Assembly: GCA_019843655.1 (NCBI GenBank)
Contig: JACDQD010000002.1
Coordinates: 37,590,088-37,654,087, forward strand
Source: Lethocerus indicus
Lineage: Eukaryota > Arthropoda > Insecta > Hemiptera > Belostomatidae
Direction of reading: 5' to 3'
DNA length: 64,000 nucleotides
A program made the translations under genes and the position numbers. Below are positions 33,255 to 45,445 of this stretch, in pieces. Position 1 is the stretch's first letter. Each line of letters begins with the position of its first letter. Below the pieces are notes generated by a model. That model was not told where the DNA came from, ran no database searches, and saw nothing but the letters and a program-made list of their open reading frames with translations.

Positions 33255-33470
33255 TTCAGCGGCTGTGTTTTTAGTCACTTTCGGCACTTTGGACTTTGTT
33301 GTCGCAGTACAAGTGACAGTGAGACAGTGCAGTGGGGAAAAAAAAAATCCAAAGTGCCAAAAGTGACTAACTACTGAAGATGGCGAGCGGCCGAGAAACC
33401 GGTCTGGCGACTCGCACACACGAAATCTACGCTATTCCAACCCCTCGCAGACCGCAAAAAAGGTATTTTA
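33255..33470. repeat. Family B hairpin, degraded left arm
   Basis: TTTAGTCACTTTCGGCACTT and CAGTACAAGTGACAGTGAGA lead to a right arm ACTACTGAAGATGGCGAGCG at 33371. The B-array linker sequence (ACGCTATTCCAACCCCTCGC, AAAAGGTATTTTAAA) continues to about 33470. Confidence 0.75.
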
Positions 33471-33474
33471 AACA

Positions 33475-34035
33475 GGTCATTATGTACTTGTATAGATTCT
33501 ATATACAGTTCTAAATATATATAATAAAAGTCCGGGGGTGGGGGGATGGGTGTTGCTGTAATTGTTTCGCGATCCAACGACGGCTGTTCGCCACCCTCAG
33601 TATCGCATATTAGGCACGGACACACTTTATTACTGTACTAGAAATCCGGGCGGACAGGTGTACAGAATTTCCGAGGTACAACGTGTGTACACGCAGAGTA
33701 CACAGGTACAATAAACGGGGTTTATTACCCCTCCGGTCTACCTGGTGGGGTCCCCATGTACAATCTACAATGGTTTATGTATTGTAGACGATACAGAATT
33801 CGAATTGTACAAAAGTGTATACTTTGTACTTGCTTTTCATTCAGTATTTTTATGGCCGCCGTCATAATTTTGCTGGACGTCAGTTTCGCAGAGAAATTGT
33901 AAATTTTCACTGACTTTCGTTTCGCTGGAAGGACGAAATTTTCCCGATTGAGAATCTTGGGGGAGAAAACGATTCGAGAAAACGAAAATTCGATTCTACG
34001 GAAAACGTTCTTATCTTACAAAGTTTTAAATTGAA
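33475..34035. other. Mostly single-copy DNA
   Basis: A G-rich tract lies at 33533-33548 and a diverged B end at 33582-33605. TGTAC-rich sequence occurs at 33655-33715. No supported gene. Confidence 0.45.
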
Positions 34036-34039
34036 ACTA

Positions 34040-34320
34040 ATAGAGACTTAAATCGAGACTTAAATCGAGACTTAAATCGAGACTTAAACCGAGACCCTAA
34101 ATCGAGTCCAAATTGACTTCCTGGAGACTCGAATCGAGATTCAAAACGAGACTCAAATCGAGACTTAAATCGAGACTTAAATCGAGACTTAAATCGAGAC
34201 TTAAATCGAGACCTAAATCGAGACTTAAATCGAGACCTAAATCGAGACTTAAATCGAGACTTAAATCGAGATAAATTCAAACCTAAATTCAAACCTAAAT
34301 TCAAATAGAAATTCAAATCG
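34040..34320 (-). repeat. 12-bp tandem repeat, subtype GACTTAAATCGA
   Basis: About 15 copies of GAGACTTAAATC with variants, grading into AAATTCAAACCT at the right end. Confidence 0.93.
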
Positions 34321-35080
34321 AAATTCAAATCGAGATTCAAATCGAGAATTCAAATCGAAATTCAAACCTAAATTCAAACCTAAATTCGAAATTCAAATCG
34401 AATTCAAACCTAGAATTCAAACCTCGAGAAATTCAAATCGAGATTCAAATCGAGATTCAAATCGAGATTCAAATCGAGATTCAAATCGAGATTCAAATCG
34501 AATTCAAATCGAGATTCAAATCGAGATTCAAATCGAGATTCAAATCGAGATTCAAATCGAGATTCAAATCGAGACTCAAATCGAGATTCAAATCGAGATT
34601 CAAATCGAGATTCAAATCGAGATTCAAATCGAGATTCAAATCGAGATTCAAATCGAGATTCAAATCGAGATTCAAATCGAGATTCAAATCGAGATTCAAA
34701 TCGAGATTCAAATCGAGATTCAAATCGAGATTCAAATCGAGATTCAAATCGAGATTCAAATCGAGATTCAAATCGAGATTCAAATCGAGATTCAAATCGA
34801 GATTCAAATTCAAATCGAGATTCAAATCGAGATTCAAATCGAGATTCAAATCGAGATTCAAATCGAGACTTCAATTCATCGAGATTCAAATCGAGATTCA
34901 AATCGAGACAAATCGAGATTCAAATCGAGACAAATCGAGATTCAAATCGAGATTCAAATCGAGATTCCTAAATTCAAACGAGATTCTAAACAAATTTAAA
35001 TTCAAACTTAGACTGAAACCTAGACTGAAACCTAGACTGAAACATAAATATAAAAATAAATTTAAATTGAAACTTAAAAA
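34321..35080 (-). repeat. 12-bp tandem repeat, subtype AAATCGAGATTC
   Basis: About 45 copies of AAATCGAGATTC, nearly perfect at 34435-34870 and degraded on both sides. A final part (34985-35080) carries CTTAGACTGAAAC repeats. Since 12 is divisible by three, frames stay open and read RFES or LNLD repeats. There is no start context, flanking exon or composition change to make this a gene. Confidence 0.95.
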
Positions 35081-35084
35081 TTGA

Positions 35085-35612
35085 CGACAACTCGTTGAAT
35101 CCCTCTCCTCCGTTAGGGGATAATTTGAATTTGACAAGTGTGTAGGAAATGAGTAAATTTCATTATTATAGCCTCGATTAGTCACGAAGAAATGTCAGAA
35201 ACCAGTCAGTAAATTGTGCTACGGTATGTTTTTTTGGGGGGTGATTCGAAGCTTCTTTTCGAATTATAATATAGAGACTGAAATAAGATATAAATAATAG
35301 ATTTTAAAACTAGAAGGGTGGATCTATTTTCTACTATTATTGGTACTGGTTTGGGGTCTGGTAGATGTCTATTTAGACGGGGGGTGGGGGGGGGTGGGGT
35401 GGTCTATTTTGGGGGTCCCGCCCCACCGACTATATTTCATTCACGGGACTTACTCAAATCCTGCCCCTTATTCCCGCTTCCTGTCCCCGTCCCGGACAGA
35501 AATAAAATCCAGGAAGCCGTATCCCTAATTGAGCCTCCCTTCCTGTACCGATCCCGAACAGGGTTTTCCGGTTGGATGTCGGTCCAATTCGTGCGCATTG
35601 TCTCTCATTTCG
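35085..35612. other. Non-coding stretch with G-rich tract
   Basis: Contains GGGGGGTGATTCG at 35235 and a G-rich tract at 35380-35400. No gene recognised. Confidence 0.45.
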
Positions 35613-35880
35613 CCAGACAGGTTTCGGCCGCTCGCCCCACCTTCAGTAGCGATCTCAGTCACTTTGACTATGTTTTTCAGGGTGCATCCTGACAGCACAG
35701 TGTCACCGTCACTTGTGCCGAAGCGGTTGTGATGGCGAGCGGCCGAAACCGGTCTGGCGAATGGCCGGAACCGGCGGGAGGGGACAGAGAGAAACACCGC
35801 GAAATCTACCGTATTCCAACAACCGGGGCGGGCCGCAAAACAGGTCTGTTGAAATACGAAATTGTCCCATAGACCGGTTT
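35613..35880. repeat. Family B hairpin and linker
   Basis: Left arm CGCCAGACAGGTTTCGGCCG with CACCTTCAGTAGCG. Right arm GTTGTGATGGCGAGCGGCCG (the CTACTGAA part is lost) with AAACCGGTCTGGCG. The B-array linker, with GGACAGAGAGAAACACCGCG, follows to about 35850. Confidence 0.75.
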
Positions 35881-36119
35881 CGGCCTAAATAGCTAAATTC
35901 CCCCGAACAGCCGATCATTTCATCACCTCTAGTTATCAGTTTATCACTCGGATAAAGCTATAAAATGGTCAGCATCAATTGTTCCTCAATTCATAGACGA
36001 CAGTAACAATACGTGTCTTGAATTTCGAAAGATACTCATCAATGATTTTTTTAAGCATTTTTCTGTTGTACAATCAACTACATAAACAAATCTGCTGAGG
36101 AGAAAGGGAGCGGCCCGAA

Positions 36120-36170
36120 TCCGCTACTGAAGATGGCGAACGGCCGAAACCGGTCTGGCGAAAGGGCTGA
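36120..36170 (+). repeat. Family B hairpin repeat, solo end
   Basis: CCGCTACTGAAGATGGCGAA with CGGCCGAAACCGGTCTGGCG. No matching left arm in the 200 bp before it. Confidence 0.75.
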
Positions 36171-36640
36171 GGGGGGACAATTTCCATTTTCGACAGACCC
36201 GTTTCGGTACGTCCACGAACTGTACACTGACACTGTACCCCCATTCAGTTCCTCTCCAACTGCACGTCCGCTATCAAAACCGTATTCTTATCTGCGTTTT
36301 GACCCCAATTCCTTGACCTGTCTACTGGGGTTTTCGATAATATCGACCATCACTGTCTACTGTAGACCATCAGAACGGTCGAGACCTTGGTTCGACGATT
36401 GCGGGAACTGGAGTTCGAAACCTCGTTTTTTTTTTGGCTTAAAACCGAGTAAAACCAATCTGTAATAACCGTTTTTAGCGGTTTCGCTATAACGGTCTGT
36501 CGTCTAGGCGATACCGAATTATAGAAAAATCAAATATCTATTCGATATCTTCCGATGGGCTAAATGACACTGTATTGGTGGGCGAAAGAAATTTTCATTT
36601 TTCAATAAAACAAACGGAAAATCGTATATTTCGCCTCTGT
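36171..36640. other. Non-coding stretch
   Basis: Single-copy looking DNA with no recognised gene. A family B linker begins near 36634. Confidence 0.45.
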
Positions 36641-36721
36641 TTCTGTCTCCTCTCGCCGGTTTCGCCTTTCGCCAGACCGGTTTCGGTCTTCAGTAGCGCG
36701 AAAAACGCGATAACAAGACAC

Positions 36722-36760
<39 letters not shown>

Positions 36761-37310
36761 CGGTGACAGTGCAGTGAAAACGCCAAAAAAAACCATCCAA
36801 AGTGGCTAAAACCGCTACTGAAGACGGCGAACGGCCGAAACCTTACTAGACCAGAAGCTTTCAATTATTCGCCGATATTTCGGTTTGTAATTCCACCGAC
36901 GGCCATGAACTGTACAAGTGGCTGAAACCGCTACTGAAGATTCGGCCGAGCGGCCGAAACCGGTCTAGTAAAAGACCGAAAAGGCGAGAGGAGACAGAAA
37001 CACCAAGAAATCTACTGTATTCCAACCCCACGAAACAGGTGCGTAAAACGAGATATTATGCATTTGTATAGATTCTATATACGACCGACACCGCTACTGA
37101 AGACGGCGAGCGGCCGAAACCGGTCTACCTACAGACCGAACCGGCGAGAGGAGACGGAAACACGACTAAATCTACCGTATTCCAACCCCCACAAAACAGG
37201 TATTTTAAACGAGTTATTATGTACTTCTGTATACGGCCGACACCGCTACTGAAGACGGCGAGCGGCCGGAACCGGTCCGGCGAAAGACCGAACGAAATCT
37301 ACGGTATTCT
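36641..37310. repeat. Family B array with a (TA)n loop
   Basis: One hairpin at 36676-36845 has a TA array (36723-36756) in its loop. Further right-type ends lie near 36930, 37095 and 37245. Linkers contain TTGTATAGATTCTATATACG. The block AAGCTTTCAATTATTCGCCG at 36855 onward is repeated almost exactly at 43526 onward. Confidence 0.8.
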
Positions 37311-37344
37311 TGGACGTTTTGACCGTTGAGAGAGAATGAAGTAA

Positions 37345-37425
37345 AAATACCCAAAAAGTACCCAAAAGTAATCGACATTTCGAGTTTGGAATTCATTTTA
37401 TTTTGCCCGAAAAAGTAACTTTAAT
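37345..37425 (-). repeat. Dispersed repeat D
   Basis: CAAAAGTAATCGACATTTCG, then TTTGGAATTCATTTTATTTT, and GAAAAAGTAACTTT. Same order as 44225-44300, and the reverse complement of 3304-3366. Confidence 0.7.
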
Positions 37426-37850
37426 CTACTCTATATATTCACCGATATTATCGCCATTTTTCCGCTAGATTTTTCCGGATTCCTCTCTCTCTATTGAGGA
37501 ACTCCACCAAGACCGAAATGCATCTTATCAAATTTGGAAATTACTATTTTGGCTGATACTGACGACAGCCTTTTTTCGTGAAAATGCTTGTAAAAAAAAA
37601 ATACTTCGTTTTCATTCGGCGCGCCGGAAGTCCTCAGGATCGGCGTAAGAAACTGGCGGCTTCCGGTCGCAGGAAAAACGGGTTTTTCGCAGTTTTTCCC
37701 CGACATATCTTCTATCCGCCGGAAGTGGTCGCCATTCGGAAGCACGACTTTATAAAGTCGTGTGGGCGTTCAATTGGGCTATCGTTGCAGCGGTGACGTC
37801 ACATATCCGGTTGCAATTTATCGTCTGATTGTGTATGTGCACTTCAAAGC
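37426..37850. other. Non-coding stretch
   Basis: Short frames only. The pair GGAAGTCCTCAGGATCGGCG and CATCTTATC-type sequence show no relation to other parts of the window. No gene recognised. Confidence 0.4.

Positions 37851-37852
<2 letters not shown>

Positions 37853-37899
<47 letters not shown>
37853..37899. repeat. (TA)n microsatellite abutting element A4
   Basis: About 23 TA units ending at the terminal repeat of A4. Confidence 0.97.
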
Positions 37900-37902
<3 letters not shown>

Positions 37903-38457
37903 GTGGTCCAAAAAAATGTATCCACTGTTTAACAGTCCATAACTTGCAAACTAATTGACTGAGTTGTCCACATTTTTGGTGAAAGTGTAGCTTAAAGTCC
38001 AACTTAAAGATATCATCAGACTGTAGGTGTTCGAAATGGTCCAGCATTATTAACATCCACACAGACAGAAACGATGCCGCCCAACTGCAGCACCCGACTG
38101 CTGACTGCACAAAGTGTCCAGTCGGGATATTGGCTCTGTTCGATACTCATTTCACGAACCTCATTTTAATGTTTTCCTACTTAAAATACACCACTTCAAA
38201 ACTGGACTTCATTTCATCCAATTCTAAGCCTCTTAGCGGCGGCCACGTTCACCTCGAGTACAACACAGGTACAGAACTGACACAACAGAACACTGACTAT
38301 CCGGCGACAGAACGACGCAATACAACGTATTGTATATGGGGGGGCGATTGGCGGAACTACAAAAACTACAACACTACCAAAAATGAGACAATTCCGCCAA
38401 TTAGTTTGCGAGTTATGGACTTTTAAACGGTGGATACATTTGGACCACCCTCCACTG
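37900..38457 (-). mobile_element. Mariner-like miniature element A4
   Basis: Same family as A3, but in reverse orientation and about the same length. The left end is GAGGTGGTCCAAAAAAATGT. The right end has lost part of the T run and ends CATTTGGACCACCCTCC. The relic C-terminal frame on the minus strand reads [20 protein letters not shown]. The interior is non-coding. Confidence 0.8.
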
Positions 38458-38459
38458 TA

Positions 38460-38748
38460 TGAAATTCAATCTACGGTTTTATTGTAGCCTCGTTTAATAA
38501 AAAAAAAAAATCAAGTGCGCTAATTGATCGAATAACGATCGATCTTCGGCATATGTCGTGAAGAGTGAAAAAAAGGACGACGCTACGCCACAATCGGGGA
38601 GATGAAAATGAAAACGGCATCGAAGACGGAGCTTAACGAGACCAGAAGAAATGAATGTTTTCGAAACGCTTCTAGGATTGGAAAAAACGTCGGAACAAGT
38701 CTATAATATACGTTGGGGATCACTTTGAAGGGGACAAAATAGATATTC
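38460..38748. other. Non-coding stretch
   Basis: A-rich DNA with no recognised element. Confidence 0.45.

Positions 38749-38749
<1 letters not shown>

Positions 38750-38798
<49 letters not shown>
38750..38798. repeat. (TA)n microsatellite
   Basis: About 24 TA units. Confidence 0.97.
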
Positions 38799-38801
<3 letters not shown>

Positions 38802-39034
38802 TGAATGTGTAAAATAAGTTTTCCCTTACAGAAAGTTATCATTAAATCAACAGTGTGTGGGTGAATTCAATATAAGTTTCACGATTACAAAATCCTATAC
38901 GGGCCGTTATTATTACAAAATAAACCCCGGCAACAAATTTCTGTAAAAAATTATTACCGATCCACGAATTAGGACGTTATCACCGGTCACTAGCACTAGA
39001 CAGTCGGATTATTGGATTTTCGAACACCGAAAGT

Positions 39035-41394
<2,360 letters not shown>

Positions 41395-41395
41395 C

Positions 41396-41733
41396 CGTCA
41401 ATTTTTTTTCCCCTATTATCGTATCGATATTATATAAAAAAAAAAATTCGGTTAAAATACAGAATTGGGGACGCCCCCCCCCCGTCACTGATAACTTAAT
41501 TGGCGAAGTTATATATCGATATCTGTTCCAATCGATATATATATATCGATATATGACCTCGCCTATTCTGCATTGCGCCTCTTGAGGAGAACATCAATTA
41601 GCGCGGGTCGTCTAAAATTCCGTTCTAATTGAACGTTGGACGACGTCGCAATTTGGCATTTAAAATTCAGAATGGGGGGGGGCGCGGGGGCCCCAAATAG
41701 GCGAGGTTTTATATACATATATCGATATATGGA
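41396..41733 (-). repeat. Inverted duplicate of 4718-5058
   Basis: Carries in reverse the same ordered blocks: ACCGTCAATTTTTTTTCCCC, TATCGTATCGATATTAT, CACTGATAACTTAATTGGCG, AAGTTATATATCGATA, then the family E segment. Together with the adjoining A5 element it is an inverted copy of about 4308-5058, some 37 kb away. Confidence 0.85.
41556..41707. mobile_element. Short putative MITE (family E), copy 2
   Basis: A 152-bp segment ending in ACCTCGCCT (41556-41564) and AGGCGAGGT (41699-41707). It is the reverse of 4744-4891. Part of the inverted duplication, so it is not an independent insertion. Confidence 0.45.
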
Positions 41734-42113
41734 GAGGTGGTCCAAAAAAATGTATCCACCCTTTAACGGTCCATAACTCGGAGACTAATCGACGTAGTTG
41801 TACCAATTTTTGGTGAAAGTGTAGCTTAAAGTCCAACTTAAAGATATCATCAGACTGTAGGCGTTCGAAATGGTCACCGTTATTAAAATACGCAGACAGA
41901 AACTGCACCACCCGACTGCTGACTGCACAAAGTGTCCAGTCCGGGATATTGGCTCTGTTCGATACTCATTTCCGTTCATTGCCGTTTTCAACTTCGTTTC
42001 AATGTTTTCCTACTTAAAATACATACAATAGATACAAAAAATGAGACAATTCCGTCAATTAGTTTGCAAGTTGTGGACTTTTAAACGGTGGATACATTTT
42101 TTTGGACCACCCC
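41734..42113 (-). mobile_element. Mariner-like miniature element A5
   Basis: The terminal repeat GAGGTGGTCCAAAAAAATGT starts at 41734. The other terminus ends CATTTTTTTGGACCACC at about 42110. The minus-strand relic frame reads FLSAYFNNGDHFERLQSDD. It corresponds to A1 within the inverted duplication, with a slightly different interior deletion. Confidence 0.75.
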
Positions 42114-42123
42114 ACCCCCCTCC

Positions 42124-42492
<369 letters not shown>

Positions 42493-42494
42493 TG

Positions 42495-43310
42495 AATCAT
42501 CATCTGGCCGTGCCGTGAGTCATGCGGCAGATTGCTCTGGGCCGGCTGTAAAAACGCCCCCACTGAACAGGTCTTTTCCTAGACCGGCAACCTCCTCCAG
42601 GAGCTGAAGGGTGGCGAAGACTCCCTTAAAGAATCGACTTGAACAGAAACAATTTCTACCCCTAGAGGCCGTTACTGAAACTGACATCATCGACCTTAAG
42701 TCCTACCTTAAGTTTACAGACCGACAATGTACAGACCGGTACTGTATACAGTGCTATTGGGTTCAATCCAGATTAATTCTCCCCCTGCCCCTGGGGTATG
42801 TTTCAAACCGGAGAATCCACCATGACCTCTCAACATAGCCCGGACAAGTGGACGAAGTCCCGAAAAAATCCCGTTTCCCGAAGTTCCACTCGCGCCGCAT
42901 CCCAATCCGCTCGTTAGGTCCATTTCGTCTCGCCCTCTTACACGTCCAGTAGGCGCTGGCGCAAGACTCTGCTACTGAAGACGGCGAAGGACGCGAAATG
43001 CAGGCGGGCCACGACCTCAGGACTTGAAAGTAAGTCATTACTTACCGGGTGTTCCACCCACGAATAGACACGTGGATCTTTATTATTATTGTGTTTAAAG
43101 GGGAGGGTTTCCATTGGGGCTGTTATTAGGGCCCTTAGAAGGGAAGTCGACCATTAGGGGTAACCGCCCCCTATACTTAAGAGGTCGGGAATATCCCACC
43201 CCCACCCCCCAGGGAGGAAACAATGATCTACTGGGGGATTTTTAGTATGGATAATATAATATGTAAAGCGTAGTTAGGATATAGACGTTATTCATAATTG
43301 CCAGGTATTT
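42495..43310. other. Mostly non-coding, includes family C arm
   Basis: Contains a family C arm at 42775-42872 (CCCTGGGGTATGTTTCAAAC ... GGACAAGTGGACGAAGTCCC) and a family B end at 42970-42992 (GCTACTGAAGACGGCGAAGG). No supported coding sequence. Confidence 0.5.
42775..42872 (-). repeat. Foldback family C, partial arm
   Basis: Matches the right arm of 27705-28018: GGGGTATGTTTC, CCATGACCTCTCAACATA, then CGGACAAGTGGACGAAGTCC. Confidence 0.65.
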
Positions 43311-43525
43311 CGGCTGTTCGCCGTCTTCAGTAGCCCGTCACTTAGGCACCCTCATGAACACAGTAATCTCGTTATGTTATTTCGGTATTTTGGTGAATTT
43401 CTTGACCATTTCTTGGCCTATTTTAGTCGGTAAAAGCCTTAGGAATAATAATAATAGATTCCGCTGTACGATAAAATATAGAGGAATTCCACTTTTCGGT
43501 CCGGAATTCCTCCACTGAAAAATAA
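43310..43525. other. Family B left end and spacer
   Basis: TTCGCCGTCTTCAGTAGCCC at about 43318 is a left-type B arm. AT-rich spacer follows. Confidence 0.5.
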
Positions 43526-44180
43526 GCTTTCAATTATTCGCCGATATTTCGGTTTGTAATTCCACCGACGGCCATGAACTGTACAAGTGGCTGAAACCGC
43601 TACTGAAGATGGCGAGCGGCCGAAACCGGTCTACCGAAAGACCAAGCTCTTGTATAGATTCTATAGGCGACCGACACCGCTACTGAAGACGGCGAGCGGC
43701 CGAAACCTGTCTACCGAAAGACCAAGCTCTTGTATAGATTCTATAGGTGACCGACACCGCTACTGAAGACGGCGAGCGGCCGAAACCGGTCTTACCGAAG
43801 ACCAAGCACTTGTATAGATTCTATATAAGACCGACACCGCTACTGAAGACGACGAGCGGCCGAAACCGGTCTTACCGAAGACCAAGCACTTGTATAGATT
43901 CTATATAAGACCGACACCGCTACTGAAGACGACGAGCGGCCGAAACCGGTCTACCGAAAGACCAAGCTCTTGTATAGATTCTATAGGTGACCGACACCGC
44001 TACTGAAGACGGCGAGCGGCCGAAACCGGTCTTACCGAAAGACCAAGCTCTTGTATAGATTCTATACGACCGACACCGCTACTGAAGACGGTGAGCGGCC
44101 GAAACCGGTCTACCGAAAGACCAAGCACTTGTATAGATTCCCGACACCGCTACTGAAGACGGCGAGCGGCCAAACCGACT
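43526..44180 (+). repeat. 80-bp tandem array derived from family B
   Basis: CTACTGAAGA cores lie at 43600, 43680, 43760, 43840, 43920, 44000, 44079 and 44150. The period is 80 bp with shorter last units. Each unit has GACGGCGAGCGGCCGAAACC, GGTCTACCGAAAGACCAAGC and CTTGTATAGATTCTATA. The leading segment, 43526-43600, is almost identical to 36855-36935, so it is a duplicated and then amplified B right arm. GGTCTACCGAAAGACC is itself a small hairpin. Confidence 0.92.
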
Positions 44181-44224
44181 CTACGGTATTCCTAGACTTT
44201 TGACCATTGAGAGAATGGACTGAA

Positions 44225-44300
44225 AATATTTAGGGGTACCCGAAAGTAAACGACATTTTGAGTTTGGAATTCATTTTATTTTGCCTGAAAAAGAAACTTT
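44225..44300 (-). repeat. Dispersed repeat D
   Basis: CGAAAGTAAACGACATTTTG, AGTTTGGAATTCATTTTATT and GAAAAAGAAACTTTATT. It follows the 80-bp array just as the 37345 copy follows its family B array. Confidence 0.7.
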
Positions 44301-44304
44301 ATTC

Positions 44305-45055
44305 TAGAAGATTGTTGATTACTTTAGACGGTATTTCAATGAAATGAATAGCGAAATTAGCTATGATTTAGCTGAAGAGGTAACTGGAAAAACAAACCTT
44401 GTTTGGAGGCCTGCGTCATCACGACGGCGGCTAAGCCCAACGCGACGACAAGTCCGTGAAGCATTTTTCTCCCTCCTCTCTCTCTCTCTCTCTCTCTCTG
44501 TCTTCAAGTCCGCAAGTCCGCACTTAGCCAACTGACAGAGACACAACAACAACAACTGTCGGGGAATTGGAATTTCACAGAATTTTCACCCACCACCACA
44601 GCATCCAAATAGCACTGTCGTCACACTACGCGCACAAACCGGGATAGACGGGGACGGAGGAGGACGATGGGGTGGACGGGAACGACTCTGGAGAGCCGGG
44701 ATGACGACCGCCCGACACCGACAACACTCCTGGAGGCGAGACGACGATACAAGAGACACTGTCCGCTCTCCCACTGACTAAGGAGGAGGAGAAGGAGGAG
44801 GAGGAGGAGGAGGAGAAGGAGAGAGGGATGGAGAGGGAGAGGGAGGGAGAGAGCGGGATTGGAGGGGGAAAGGGAACCAGATTCCCGTTTCCCCCCCCAC
44901 CACGAAACCGGCCACAACAAACAGTCACCTGCACATCCAGACCGCACTATTCTATAATTAGTGACACTGCGATTCGAAATACAACTAAATACAGGATACG
45001 ATAATGTATCCGAACGGACAGAATCGGCCGGCTGCGAAATCGCCTCCGCCTCCAG
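44305..45055. other. Non-satellite DNA before the satellite block
   Basis: Includes a (CT)n tract (44477-44499), a GGA/GAA tract (44781-44860) and poly-C (44892-44898). A minus-strand frame through the GGA tract gives a poly-Leu stretch that imitates a signal peptide; no start context or splice partner supports it. Confidence 0.45.
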
Positions 45056-45059
45056 TCTG

Positions 45060-45445
45060 AATTTTATTCGGATTTCAAATACAATAGTCGGGCCGAAATA
45101 CAGTTTTTAGGGTCCGAAAAAAGGGGGTTTTTAATACGCAAAATCGGCCCAAAAATGAGGTTTGTAGCACCAATAACGGGGGTTTTTAGAAGCGAAATCG
45201 GGCGAAAATGCGGTTGTCACGCCCGAAACTGAGGTTTTAAGGCGCGAAATCGGCCCGAAAATGCCGTTTTTAGGTCCGAAAATGGGGCTTCTTAAACGCA
45301 AAATCGGGCAAAAATGCGGTTTTCAGACCTAAAATGAGGTTTTAAGGTTTGAAAATTGGCTCAAAAATGCTGTTTTTGGCCCCTAAAAATGGGATAATCG
45401 GGCGCAATCCCATTTTTTACGGTCTGAAAATAGGGTTCTCAGAAC
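45060..45445 (+). repeat. 32-bp satellite family (GGTTTTTAGG), small outlying block
   Basis: Degenerate units of the type GGTTTTTAGGCGCGAAATCG and GGCCCGAAAATGCCG. They match the orientation of 50880-52875. Confidence 0.85.

Noticed and set aside
34321..34910. Long minus-strand frames with RFES and LNLD repeats
   Set aside because: A 12-bp tandem repeat keeps frames open automatically. Two overlapping frames are open at once, as expected of repeat DNA rather than a gene.
44621..44947. Possible signal-peptide exon (poly-Leu) of laminin on the minus strand
   Set aside because: The Leu run comes from a GGA/GAA microsatellite. No clear donor site, and it lies 14 kb from the LN exon with nothing linking them.
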